From positions 23,413,701 through 23,477,700 of the forward strand of contig NC_133900.1 of NCBI RefSeq assembly GCF_964199755.1: a stretch of 64,000 nt of DNA, given 5' to 3'. Every line of letters begins with the position of its first letter. Position 1 is the first letter of the stretch. This DNA comes from Larus michahellis (Eukaryota > Chordata > Aves > Charadriiformes > Laridae). The position numbers and the translations under genes were made by a program. A model generated the notes under the pieces. The model was not told the origin of the DNA and ran no database searches. It was given only the letters and a program-made list of their open reading frames with translations. Positions 30,630 to 42,800 of the stretch are shown piece after piece.

Positions 30630-33600
30630 TTAATGAGCAGCTCTCTTCTTTTTTCTCCTTTTGTTAAATGCTTTTTTACTTGTGTTTTCTTGCTTCGAGT
30701 TGGTCTGTGCTCTGTGAGCAAACAACATTTGTATTAAAGAAACGTACTGAACAGTTTTATTTCAAAAGAGCACAGGCGGATCATCCATAGCAGGGCAACC
30801 ATTGTGCAAAGTTCAAACTTCGTTTCTAGAAAGCATACTCTGCACAATAAGGGTGGCCGTGACTAGTTCAGGGATACAGCAATAAGTCTCACTTCTTGGA
30901 GAGAAAACGTAAGATTAGCTGTAGGGGAGCATGTAGAATCTCTGCAGCATCTCCAAGGAGGAGCTGATTCAAATCCAGTTTTATGCTCTTACTCCCTTTG
31001 GATGTTAGTCAAATATCTATACCCTTTTCAGACAGCTGCAGGTCACCAGGATGACCGGCTTCCTAGGACAGGAGTAAACTGCCCTAGATTTAAAATGCCT
31101 CGCCCTCAGTTACCTATGTATACAGTCCCTTTGATAAACTGAGACCTTTCCTGGCCTTGCCAAAATCCTGTGCTTCCTGAAAATACTCCTCACAAACATC
31201 TTTCCCCTCCTAATTTCACATGATGGTTACCTTGTTTTCTTTGGTAGTTCCTGTGGTTCCAGAATGACAACTTCTTCCTCCTCGCTGTCGGACAGTACAA
31301 TAGGTTCATCTAAAAAAACCCACACAAATCCACAAACCAATGAGCAGTTTTGTACAAACAACTTCTGCAACTAATAACCACCGCATTTTAAAAGAAGCAT
31401 TCAGGGTGTTTAACTTGGAGCCCTCCATATACTACAGAAATAAAATTTTCTTTTGAAGAAAAGAGAAGTGCCCAGGTGAAGTGAAAGTAGTAAACGAGCG
31501 TAACTCTCAAGTGGAAAGTGGCTACAATGGTTCTCTCTTGCTAAGGACCTCTTTCACATTTGAATTCTAAACTGTTGATAAAGTGATATAATAAGCATTT
31601 CTGCTATCAAGATAAATACTTACCCTTCTTAGTTTCCTTCATTGTACTTGTATCCTCAGTTTCCATTTTCTGACATTCTAAAGCAGTTGCTTCACTTTCA
31701 TCTTCCTCTTCCGCCGCTTCTTCCCTGTCAGATTCTTCAAGGTCTCCCCAGGAGTTCTCTATTCCTTCCCCAATTTGGGCTGTCCCAGGAGTGTGCAATA
31801 TCGGTTTGGCAAAACTAAAGTAGTTAAGAAAAATCTTGCTTTGCCAGTAAACTCTTTGTATTCTGAGAGCAAACCAGCTGGGTTTTAAGCTGTATCTTTT
31901 CTCCCCAGCGGAAAACAGCCTTAAAGGGGACCTGAGAGAGACTACTTCTCCAGTTACTATAACAATCTGTTACTTCAGACTGCAGTTTTGCACTTTGTGC
32001 CAGGAATTAAGTTATGTTGATGTTTCCTCTGAAGGCTGTAAGGCTACCTAAGCTGCAAGGAACCTTGGGTGTGCGTTTAGCTTCTAGTAGTGCTAATGCA
32101 GGGGGTGGGAAGCCTGGTTTTCCCCTGAATAATGCAACAGAAAAGATACACTTCCGAAGGAGGGTCGGCTTTCGTGATGATTTCTTCTGCTTGTTCTTCC
32201 ACATTGTTAGTATCAACAGCAGTGCTTTCCATTTTGAAGGCAGTGATCTTTTGATTCGGTATAGATTCCGCAAAGCCGAACTTCCCACCTTCTTTCCTAG
32301 TCATTCAGTGACAGACATTATGTCAGGATGTTTCACACTTAAAAATGCTTTCTCTTTTCCAGTTCAAATATACAAATACTTGTTATTTACTTACTATACA
32401 AACACAAGTGAAAACAATTTGCTGTTCAAACTACAGGTTGACATGACTTTTTAGTATGTTTCTTAAAAACACCCATTTCCCTTCCTTCCCGAAACACTCA
32501 CCTAACTTTCTGGTCGTTCTCCAAGGCTTTTTGAATTAGTTCTGTTATTTCTGCAACCTTAACAGCTGTTATTTTACTGCATCTCAGAACCTGTTTGTTA
32601 TACATACAACAACAGTTTACAATCATGAAAACAAGGTATTTTTAACTGTCAAACATCACAGGAGTCACAAGCACTTAAAATAAAATACGGAACCTTAGTA
32701 TGAGGCACTGGATACACTATGAGTTGATGCAACAGGTTCACACAACAGCCTCTAGCTATTCATGACAGCGCAGCCTGAAATTAATTTACAGACTCCATCA
32801 GCCAAATCACAGGGGAAAAAACCACGCATATCTGACCAAACAGTGTTCCTTTCCTACGTCTCTTCTTCAACATGATGCACAGTACTATGCTCTTCCACTA
32901 GGACTAAAAATACATCATCTTTTCCAATTATATCCAACAGGTAATTGATTTCTTAGCTTCCAAACATCAAGGACATTTCACTACGAAGATTACAGCAAAG
33001 GAACTAGTTTATATACAAGAGGGAGACTGGTCAAGGCAAAGATTTACCTGATCCTTTATTAGCATAATCCCTCCACTGGACTGCATGGTACAAATTTCAC
33101 GATGTTTATTCATGGCAATTACGAGGACACCATCCATTACACGTTCTTCGCGTTCACTTGGATCCACCAATAAATAGGTTCTAGAATCAAGTTTAAAGGC
33201 AACAGTAAAAATCTGAGGTGAGTTACTACCCTTAAAACAATTAAATAAAAGAATCAGTTTACATATTAGTAATTCCGGTTATATTCTCCTCCCAAAAGCT
33301 TTCTATGCTATCTGTGGAAAGCTGCTGGTTAGTTACACCGTGCAGAACACAAAAATATCTCCCCATGGCATCCCACTTCAGATAAAGTATCTTAAGAAAC
33401 TGGCTTGACAATATAAATATTTTTAGGGCTCTTCTATGTTTAAAATCAATTCTGCAGAACTGACAGTAAGCTGCTCCTGTCAGAAGACTTAAAAATCTTA
33501 CCCTTGCTGGAAGAAGGCAAAACTGACACAAATAGGCATGTGGTGGATACTCAAGGGGACGGGATCGCGTTCCTCAGGAGTGTACTGTGAAAAGAATTGG

Positions 33601-35852
33601 CCCAGAAGACAATTATTTACAAAACACATTTAATGTCAAAGTTATGTACTGTACAAAGATATTTAAAGAAATAGAAAACAAAGAAAAAAAAAGGCTAACA
33701 AATGTTTAGTCATCTAAATATTAAAAAATTTCTTTTTTAACTCATGTGCAGTTCTTACTGTTTACTACCTACATAGGCATATACAGCACATTCATCAGCC
33801 TTATGCTTGATTTGGTCAAAATACTGTAAAATACATATCTTCTACAATTCGTATTCCCGTAACTGAGGTTGATAAAATTCAGTATTCAGCAGGCTTCCTT
33901 ACTATCCTTTCACATTTTGAATAGTAACACATCTATCCTAAAATGTAAGTATCTTGGAGTTTATCTGCTTACACACTTAATTCTCCCTTTTAGACAGATA
34001 GAAACAGCTACCTGTGATGATGCCACAACGTTTCTCTGGTAGAACTTACCACAGTTACTTCCTCTCCTTGCACAGACACATCTGGTCTGCGAAAATGACA
34101 CAGAGCTACAATTCCTGCTATGCTGGCAGCATCAATAATGTTCCCATCATGATTTAAGAGGTGCAGGTCCAGACGAATTTGCCAAACCTGAGGAAACGCA
34201 TATGTGACTGCTCGGTAATTTGTGACACGATTCTACAGAAGTTATTGTCTTTCAAGATAACTTCATTGTTTTGAACCATAAAAAGAACCAGCATTCAGGG
34301 CTGTGCTTAGGAAGATGAAAGATCTCAGTACATCCGAGACACCCAGTGTGCTACATTTAATTATGACAAAATACGTAACACTTAAGTAAACTTTAAACTT
34401 TACTCTGCAAAGAAATATTTGAGTGTGCAGGGTCTCAGCTACTTCAGGAAGCCTGTGTAGATATTTAAGTTAAAAACACCTGTAAAATCAGATGTGTGGC
34501 TTATATTATCCTAAAATCAGAATTTCTAGTTCCCAAAACAAGACAGAGACCACCTTAAAAACAGACTATATGTATCTTTTAGTTTAAAACCACTTGAAAT
34601 TAGGTTTTCATACCTTTTCACCAGCAACAACGCAGAGAGATTCAGTATCTATACATTTGGAATTTCTCAGGCATCGTTCTATTAGTCTGTTCAGTTTCAC
34701 CAATAAATCTGTTTGCCTGTTAAAATAAAGTTAACCCCAACTGAATACGATTAACGCAATATACTTACATGTATCAAAACAGCGGCTCTTATGTCATCCT
34801 TACTTAGTCTTTTTAAGAAAGCTACATACCTGCCAGGCTCAAAACCAGGTGCAGCCATCGGTGAGAGCTCAAGATTAAAGAAAAGTATACCTTCGGTGGG
34901 ACGATTTGGCTTGGGGGGTACAAGTTCACATGAGACTTGTGCAAGAACCCTGCAAAGATATATAAACCACTTTTAGTCACGGAATTTAGCAGGAAAAAAC
35001 CTCCTACCACTAGAAACAAAATACATACTTTGAGAAAGCACAAGGTTAGGCTTTTAGTTTGTACTTGTCGCTCCTGACAGTTTCTCATTCAGTGCCTGTC
35101 ATACATACGTAAAGCCTTGTCAACAATTGAGTGTACCAAATGTAGACATTAGAACATGTCTAAAAATAGACTCAGGCACATGAGAATCTATAACTAAATG
35201 CTTATGTAAGTGCGTATACTCCACGTTTCCGCACACAAAAAAGGGCTGTTTGATTTGTGGAAGAGTACGAAATGTAATGCGAGATCAGTGAATAAAGCGA
35301 TTAAAAATTATAATAATTTTGTATTTTAGAAATTTGTTGTAATCGATAACCAACACAGAAACCCCATCCCTTCCCGTCCCACTTCTCCTCTATGGTCCCA
35401 TCCTTGAATTGCTACCACTTTTAGGCTTCGGTCCTTAAAATCTGTTTAACGTGACGGCAGCGGGCTTCCAGCCTGACAGCCTTTCCTGGGGCCGCGGAGC
35501 CGGCCCAGCCCCCCCGCACCCACCTGGTCTTCCCCAGCTCCACGATGCAGCAGCCGTAGTCGGCTCCGAAGGAGATCCGCACGTTCCGGTAGTCATAGCA
35601 CTGCCGCCCGTCCAGCCGCTACGGGCCCAGAGACAGACACACCGGATTAATGCGCCATAACCGGGGGGAGGGTCCGGCCTACCCCCGGGCGGCGGCAGGG
35701 GGCGACCCGCGCTAGCCGCCCCACCCTCCTCGGGGACGGGGAAGGGAATGGAAAAGGGGATGGAAAAGGGGAAGCCGGCGACGCACCTTCCTCTCCTCGA
35801 CGGCGCGCAGGATGAAGCGCCGCTCGCAGTTGGAGAGCGGCGTCGCCTTCAT
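30630..35852 (-). CDS. EXOSC9: EXOSC9 (Rrp45, PM/Scl-75), RNA exosome core subunit, 12 coding exons
   Basis: EXOSC9 is one of the six RNase PH-like subunits forming the barrel of the RNA exosome, which feeds RNA to DIS3 and EXOSC10 in nucleus and cytoplasm. Coding exons from 5' to 3': 35787-35852, 35524-35618, 34830-34949, 34614-34716, 34050-34187, 33502-33584, 33048-33180, 32502-32590, 32150-32296, 31624-31814, 31231-31309, 30630-30711. All are GT/AG and in phase, giving 441 aa (human 439). The start MKATPLSNCERRF matches the family. The RNase PH fold fills residues 1 to about 275 (RLDGRQCYDYRNVRISFG, ISFAD-type core LLNHDGNIIDAASIAGIVAL). An acidic tail follows, with IVLSDSEEEEVVILEP near residues 392-407, a SUMO-interacting-like motif, and then a basic end (KRRKKKRAAH) that looks like a nuclear signal. 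The donor of the 147-bp exon is an unusual GT|GTATCT, chosen because it alone keeps the frame. It looks intact. Confidence 0.96.
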
Positions 35853-36060
35853 GGCAGTCCCTGAGGCGCGGCGCGAGCTACAGCGGGAGCCCGGCGGCCG
35901 CGCGCGGTGAGCGCGTCATCGCCGCGAGCGCGTCATCACCGCGCGACGGCGGGTGCCAGTGCGCAGGCGCAGAGCTCCCCTCAGGGCGGGCTCCGCCCAC
36001 AGGCCGCTCCCCCCGTGCCGTGAGGCGCCGCTCTCCTCAGTAGATCCAGCCGCCGTTATT
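35470..36060 (-). promoter_or_regulatory. EXOSC9: CpG-island promoter of EXOSC9
   Basis: GC-rich, CpG-dense sequence covers exons 1-2 and the upstream region of EXOSC9. A 17-bp unit is repeated in tandem at 35909-35925 and 35926-35942. On the minus strand each copy gives GATGACGCGC, an ATF/CREB half-site (TGACG) joined to a GCGC core. The copies lie about 60-90 bp upstream of the ATG. No TATA box is seen. The transcription start probably lies between 35855 and 35950. Confidence 0.7.
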
Positions 36061-39000
36061 CGTCATCGTCCCTTACAGGCCGCTAAAAGACGGGCACAGG
36101 GGCCTACTTCACCTGGGACGGGGCTGGTGGAGTAACCGGCCCCATCGCGGCTCTCCCCGCCCGTCTTCAGCGGCCCTCTGGGCTTGTGCCAAAGCGCCGG
36201 TCGTCGGGGGAGCCATCTGGAGTTTAAAAAAGCGCGTCTCGGGCATTTCGAGTGGATAACGGTGTTGAAGTGCAGTCTTCAAGGGGCGCGTGCTCCCGCA
36301 GCCCCTGGAAAACAGCTGAGTTGGTAGCGTGAGCGAGGCAGGCAGTGCTCTAGGCCAAAATGCAGCAAAAGCTTCAAATATTTCAGAGGAACGTCCTTCC
36401 CTGTTGTTCTGAAGTGTTGCCCGTAAGTAAAAACTCAAGGTTTCAAGTAAAAACAAGTGTCTGTTACGCTTAGTTTGAGTTGAACTGAGAAAATGGGTTA
36501 CTGTGTCTTCCCACCAATGTTAAATCCCAGACTCTCTGACTTTTCTCACACAAAATTGTTTAAATATCTCAGCTATATTGTCTTTTTAAATCTTGTTAAC
36601 ACACTTAAGTTCTAGTGCAAACTAAAATTGAGTCACATTTCACTACTTCAAGTTTGTGCAAGTGAGGACAAGTGCTGTCTTGATTTTTCCGTGCTGGTTT
36701 TATGTTTTAAGATTAGGTTAAATGAATATAATCACAAATATTCAGTGTAAAAGAATATTGATGTGATCACAAAAAGGCCCCCTTGGTGTAAGGACAAAAA
36801 TAAGCAAATAGTTTTCCCAAAAGGCGCTATGTGTGAAGCAGCAATAACGAGCAAAATGACGTAACGCTTCCGACTTTAGCCACAAAAATGCTAACATTTA
36901 GTGTAAAGTTCTCTCTCATCACAGATACATGGTTGATGGGGTATTTTCCTTGGAGTTTAACTGTCAGTCTTTAGGTAGAAATTCTGTCTTGGATTTGCTT
37001 TTTCTATTGTTTTTTTGAGCTGAGTGCTCACAGTATTAGCCCAAAGTTTAGTGTGGCAATGAAAGTGGTTCCCGGCGTTACTATGAAGAAGCACCGCTTT
37101 TCCCTCCTGTCACTCTCCGTGTGGGAGCAATCTCCAGATGTTTGATGGTTTTGAGCCTGGCACTGGGCAGGGTGTTAGCACCAACATTAGAGGGGCAATA
37201 AAAGAGGTGCCCAGAGACAGTGAGAACAAGCACCACTTTTCCCTCCTGGCACTTCCCATGTAGGATCAATCTCCAGACGTTTCATATCTATTGAGCCCAG
37301 TTATGGGGAGAGTGTGAGCCCTACAGTTAGAGGGGCAATAACAACAGTTCCAAGACAGTGAGAACAAGCAACAGTTTTCCCTCCATGTAGGTCTTCATAA
37401 CTGTAATCAGGCAGAACCCATGTGGCACTGAGAGCCACCTTTGCGTCAGAGAAAGGTACTCAGGGACTGCGGGGGGCCTCTGCAGGAGACATATTGGAGG
37501 GTTTGGCTCTGTACTGTTAGACAAAGACGACCTTTTGTGGTTTCCCCCTGCTCTCCTGCTCCGTGGAAAAGGCAGATTGAGACCATGGCCAGCTTCAACT
37601 GTGTACAGTAAAAGTATTTCAATTTTAATTTTGTCTGTCTCCTTTCCACCTCCTTTTTGGGGTGCCTGCATGATTTCCAAAGAGGGGGATAACAATTTGG
37701 GACAAAATCTTTCCCTTCCAGCCTTTTGAGGACCTTGGTAATGCATTGAAATTGCAAGCAGTAGTTACTACCTGCAGTTAAGAGGACTACATTATGCTTT
37801 TGGAAATATTTGAAGGCAGTCTGCTCTCTACTCTAGCAATAGTAAAAAAGAGTTTGTGCCTCCCCACTTGTAAACTGCTTTGAGTGTCTGAAATGCTTGA
37901 TGTTATGGGTACTGCTGAGATGTGCAGGAGCACAAAGTTCATGGTGCAGAGAAGTAGAAGATAGGCTTGATCTTGGCATTTACTTACGTACATGTGATAA
38001 GAAACTTCATCAGCAAAAAGAGAAACCCTATGACAGAAGAAGTATTCACAGTCCCTGAGAATAGCGTGAACATGCACAGCTTGTGGTGCAAAGACAATGC
38101 TTTCTCCCCCTTGGGGAGCCAGTGCAGGCTAATAGTGTACTAGTTTCTTGCTGTACAAGAATCAGAATTCTTCCACCCACCCTGTTGCGTTAGTGTCCTA
38201 AGTAATCTTTTTGGCCGTGTCAGTGTGCTAGGTAACCACTGTTGAGGAGCATTCCCCTCACAGAACTTAGTTTCTGTTGTCTGTAGACAGCAGCCAGTGA
38301 CACTGACCTCCACTGCAAAGTGCCCTGAGATCAGTCAGAAAGCAGGGTAAAATGCTTAGGTAGTATGTTATCATTTTATCATCCATTCAGGTAATGATAG
38401 GGTTTAGCAGACTGAGCATGCGGGATGTTCAAATAGGATGTGGGAGGTTGGTTTGGTTTGGCAAGTGCAAACCAACCGTGTCTTTTTCAGTGTCTGCTGC
38501 TTGAACATGTGTCTGCCTTGGCTGATCTATTTCTTTTGTTTGCCTTTCCTAATGCTCATAGGACACTGAAGGACAATACTGAAGCTGTTCTGGACAGCAC
38601 AAGAGCCATGAAACAGAACTTGCCTGAGGGAGGAAGATGCCAGGATACCATAGTGATAGTTAACTTAGCGTAAGTCATTAAAGAGGTTTGAAGTAAAAGG
38701 CTCCTCTGACAGCTGCCCCAGCAAGGGGAATGCATCACTGAAGTCTTAGTTGAGGATTTTTTTCCTATGCAAGTATTCATCAATGCTGTATTTTGAAAAC
38801 ACTGCGAGAGTGTGTTTTGCTTAAGCCAAAGATCAGGATCATCCTTTTAACTGGTCTTAGTTTTGTTCTATTCCAAATCAGGAGGTGTTTGATTATAACT
38901 ATGTGTAAGATGAATTCAAGGAGAAAAATAACAGAAATACCTCCTCTCTTCACAATTTGAGTACAAGAAAACTTTCACTCTTGGTGATGTTTGTATGGTG

Positions 39001-39150
39001 ACAGGAGGAAATGCTGTTAGATCAATTTTTAGGAGCTTGTAAAATTCATGTAAAGAAACAGAGCTGGACGCTAACCCACCGAATGCCGAGAACAGCCTGA
39101 TAATTCAAGTCCTAGAAAGTGGCTAAAACCTGGTAATATGACAATTCTTT
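36060..39150. other. Spacer between EXOSC9 promoter and KLHL8 remnant; likely synteny junction
   Basis: About 3 kb without a recognisable exon. In an intact KLHL8 locus the BTB, BACK and first kelch exons would lie here on the + strand. I looked for kelch words (double glycine, ERYDP-like) in this interval and found none. The only structured part is the decayed tandem repeat near 37.0-37.4 kb. Confidence 0.55.
37017..37395. repeat. Decayed tandem repeat, period about 139 bp, about 2.5 copies
   Basis: Two full units (about 37091-37229 and 37230-37367) share blocks such as CTTTTCCCTCCTG, CAATCTCCAGA, TTAGAGGGGCAATAA and GACAGTGAGAACAAGCA. The same blocks recur in a partial copy to the left (from about 37017) and a partial one to the right (CAACAGTTTTCCCTCC, 37369 on). 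The spacing of the CTTTTCCCTCC block is 139 then 138 bp. The units are about three-quarters identical by eye, so the array is old. I do not recognise the family. Confidence 0.8.
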
Positions 39151-39154
39151 GCAG

Positions 39155-39811
39155 GTGGTTTTGATGACAACTCTCCACTGAACTCGGTGGAGCAGTTTGA
39201 CCCATGCAGTAAGAAAGGGAAATACGTAGCAGAGCTTACAACTCTGAAGCATTTGATCCCATAGTGAAGAGGTAATTTAAAACTTTTTATTTGGCTTTAT
39301 AAGACAATGAAATCTGCCTATATGAAAACACAACATAATAGAGTGTGCAGCAGGAGGTTTATCTGTTGTTTCCTGGTAATAATTGAATAACGTCCATGAC
39401 TAGTGATGCAAGAGTGCTGCTTATGCCACTAGATTCTTGTAAATATTAAAGCACTGTCTCCTCACTCTTTCCATCCTTTGTCCTGTTCCCTGCATTCAGT
39501 AAGAATTGACATTCTTCTGGTTGTTTCAGTCTGATTTACCAGACAAATAATGAGAATAAACTCAAGGGGTGTATTTTTGTGCAGAGTATACAACTAGGCT
39601 GTATAACAGAATTTCAGACACAGAAAATAAATACTTCCAAGTTGCTTGGAAAGGACAGGAACTTCCCCTCCCTGCCATCTTCTTTAAGTGGGAACGGGTG
39701 GGCTCTGTGTCACACTGCAGGGCAGAGACAGACATGGCTGTGTGCTCTTGTCTCAGCAGCCAGATCCGGGACGTGGGACAAGGATCCAGCAACGTTGTTA
39801 ACTGCATGTGA
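39155..39811 (+). pseudogene. KLHL8: KLHL8 remnant: last two coding exons only
   Basis: KLHL8 is a BTB-kelch adaptor for CUL3 ubiquitin ligase. The first piece (39155-39271) starts at a good acceptor (TTTGCAG) and reads GGFDDNSPLNSVEQFDP, then KYVAELTT. It then jumps to EAFDPIVKR before a GT donor. Compared with human KLHL8, recalled from memory, about 85 bp coding the part between LTT and EAFDP is deleted, which shifts the frame. The second piece (39689-39811) reads WERVGSVSHCR, then MAVCSC and SSQIRDVGQGSSNVVNCM, then TGA. About three-quarters of its residues match the human C-terminus. Its acceptor appears damaged: AA stands where AG is expected before the phase-keeping G. No BTB, BACK or earlier kelch exon is found between it and the EXOSC9 promoter. 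An AATAAA lies at 39903-39908. KLHL8 lies tail-to-tail with AFF1 in human, as here, so this is a remnant at its original place, not a processed copy (the intron is kept). Confidence 0.85.
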
Positions 39812-42800
39812 GCTCTGCTGCCTCCTCCAAATGCCCGAGGAATGAGAATACGGGAGGCACTGCACAGCTTTTAAACATCGTGTTTTGTACAGCAGGTTAA
39901 GAAATAAAAACAATACATTTTCTTTGTGAAAGTGTTACCTTCTGCCACCTGTAAAGGTTTTGGTGGCTGTCTATCAATAATGATATAGAAAAGCTTGTGA
40001 AAACACCAAGTAAGAAACTGTGAAACCAAGTAGCCTGGCAGTGCTGCTGCCAGCTGATACATTTCTCCTCTTGATGGGAGAGTGCCAGCACCCGTGGGTG
40101 CTGCCTGTGAGTAACTCACATGCATTGGTCCATCCTGACAGCATCCAGGCACCAAAGGGAGACGTGTGTGTTCGCAGGGAAATAAGGTTACAACAAACAC
40201 AGTGGTATTCCCCTTGGTGTGGGAACAGCTCTGCTGTCGACCCTGTAGCTGGAAGTCAAATGGTGCTAGGTTTGAGCACCATCGTTAAGATAGATGCTTC
40301 TGTTGTATTTCAGTTTGCACACCACCACCCGCAACGACATTTGTGCTCAGGCTTCTGGAGGCATATTGTTAAGGGCTGGCAGGAAAACTGCAAAAGTTTA
40401 CAAGGAACAAGTCTGTTGCCAGTATAGTGGTGTCCACATTCTTAATCTTAGACGGCACCAGAACTACAAAGATTTTGTGCAGAACTGTTTCTAGAAACAC
40501 TATTGCTGGAAATGTGATAATGATGTTGAAGTATATTAAAAAAAAAAAAAAGTATAGGACTACTGTGGCAACACGCAAATGACTTACCTGCATATAAAGC
40601 TATTGTGATTTAACACCAGCAAACTCGTTTTTCTTCTTCCAGTACTGGCAACAGGATAAGGGTGACAAAGATGGAGCCCCCCCAGGTTGAGAGAAAAGAG
40701 CAGCCTACCCTCATTCCCCATGGTGAGGCAGCCCTCCAGCAGCAGCAGCAGGCATTAACTCCCACTGCATCTTTTAATTTAAAACTAAACTCGGGATTTG
40801 CGATAGCAAAATCATTCAGGATCATGAATTCATTGCATCTAAACATGATGCACATCTGACCCCAAATGTGGAATTGTTACTGCTTCTATTAATGATGTTT
40901 TTCCTGCATCTAAAAGCCTTGAACTCACCCATAAAAATCAGGAACCCAAAGAGGTCTGTTAGTACATCCTTTAAACACAAAGAAAAAATAATTTTGTAAG
41001 AATCCAGTGCAGTCACTCACATCAGAGTTTCCAGCCTGCTGATTTGAACAGCCTGCTGATATGAACAGGCTTCCAGGAAGAGCAAGACCAGACTCTGGAC
41101 CACTCCTGACCAGCCCCCTTGGCTGTGTATCTCCAGTCACGACTATGCAGCCAGCGCTTATAAGTCACCCTGCTGCCACCCCAGCTTCTGGGAAATGCCA
41201 CCTCCCCGTCTCAGCTCTCTTGCTGCCCCCAAGTTAGATTTCTACCCGTTTAAGTGAGATTTCTGACCACTACATTAAAATAGGAATTTCTGTTTGGGTT
41301 TTTTACAGGACATGCCATAACACCATGATGATGCATGATTATTGTTTATTTCAATTTTGTAAAATACATCCTTTCAAAATAATCTTAAATTCACACCTTA
41401 TTGTTTACATTCAAAGAGGATTGTGAGAATTCAGTTGTATTTTCACAGCTTTAATTACTTTTAAATATTGCTCTTCCTCAAGGGCATCTCATTCCTAATA
41501 GAGCCATGCTTGCAGCAAAACTGTTTGGATTAAACATACTGCTAAAATATTCAGATGTGGACAGAAGACTTTAGAATGCGATGCAAGTGCTACTTGCATG
41601 TTTTAAAATGTAAACAAAATATATGCATGCATTCTTAGTCCCATCAGAAAGACTATTTCCTCCTGGCTTGATCACTGGCTGAGGGAAAATGATTTCACTG
41701 AAATGTCCTCCTGTAGAGGGGGACGCAGTCTGGCAAATAACCAAGCCTTCGCAGAGGGCTCTGCTGCATGGAAGCAAGAGGTAACACTGATCCCAGCCAG
41801 GTGCTGGAGGGATCCCGTATGTGTCTCCAGGATCTCTTTTCAGATGCAGTGGGATCTGGGGGCAGTTATTCCAGCGTCAGTGTTGTTAACCCTTGTAGCA
41901 TGCATGGATGTAGGGCAGACTGAACACGTCAGAAGCAATTTATTCATCAAAACCAAGGAACATCTCTTGCTCACGATCCGGTAAGACTCAGGGGAGCAGT
42001 GGAAGGTTAGTTAAATAAAAGGACAATTGCCACCAGCATGATTGATGGCAGACTCTGAAACCAACACTCCGGCTGAATAGCCTCTTTCTCTGTGCTCCAT
42101 CGGACTGCAGTCAAGTGCTAGCAATATAGATGCAGACAGACCAGCAGCAAGAAGACTGTCAAAGCCCCGTAAAATTATATGAGATTGCTTTGCTGCTCTG
42201 AACTTTTGTGCACACTTACTTAAAATCAGGCTGCCTTCCTGCGTCCCGACTGCACGGCCTCAGTTCTGTGTTTTACCTCCACTTGCAACAACATTTTGAC
42301 TCTGAAGTGATTCCATCTCATCTAGGAGTTGGAAAAGAGCTGCATGAGAAAATCCATGTCAACAGGCAAAAACATCTACAAACGGCAGACACTGAGGAAT
42401 GGGGGGCAGGCCTGGTCGACTCAGGGAAACTCCTGAGTAAATAAAGGTTTGTTAAAGTTAAAATTGAGTGCTCAGAATGCAACACTGATTGCGCAGCTTC
42501 CCAACAACTCCAGCCCAATGTAACTGCCCTGAACCACAATGAGAAACAGAAGCAGTTGCGTTTACCTCATTTGCTGCATGTCCTCCGCTCTGTCTGCGGA
42601 GACAGCTGCAGGATGCTCAGCCTGATCTTGTGTGATGGGAGCACGGCTCTGACACCAAATGACACTGAGATTGATTTTACAAAAAAGTTGTCATCGAGCA
42701 ATAAGAATTCAGCCAATTAACTTGTTCAAGCTTAATTAGAACAAATGCCTGGGAAGTCTGTAACTCCAGATTACTCCCACAGTTAAATGGGGCTTTCTAT

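Noticed and set aside
37327-37757. Overlapping minus-strand frames of 139 and 103 codons next to the tandem repeat
   Set aside because: They start in or beside the decayed repeat, overlap each other in different frames and show no family features.
38440-38673. Plus-strand frame with MKQNL, considered as a BACK-domain piece of KLHL8
   Set aside because: Only a five-residue resemblance, no flanking match and no splice support.
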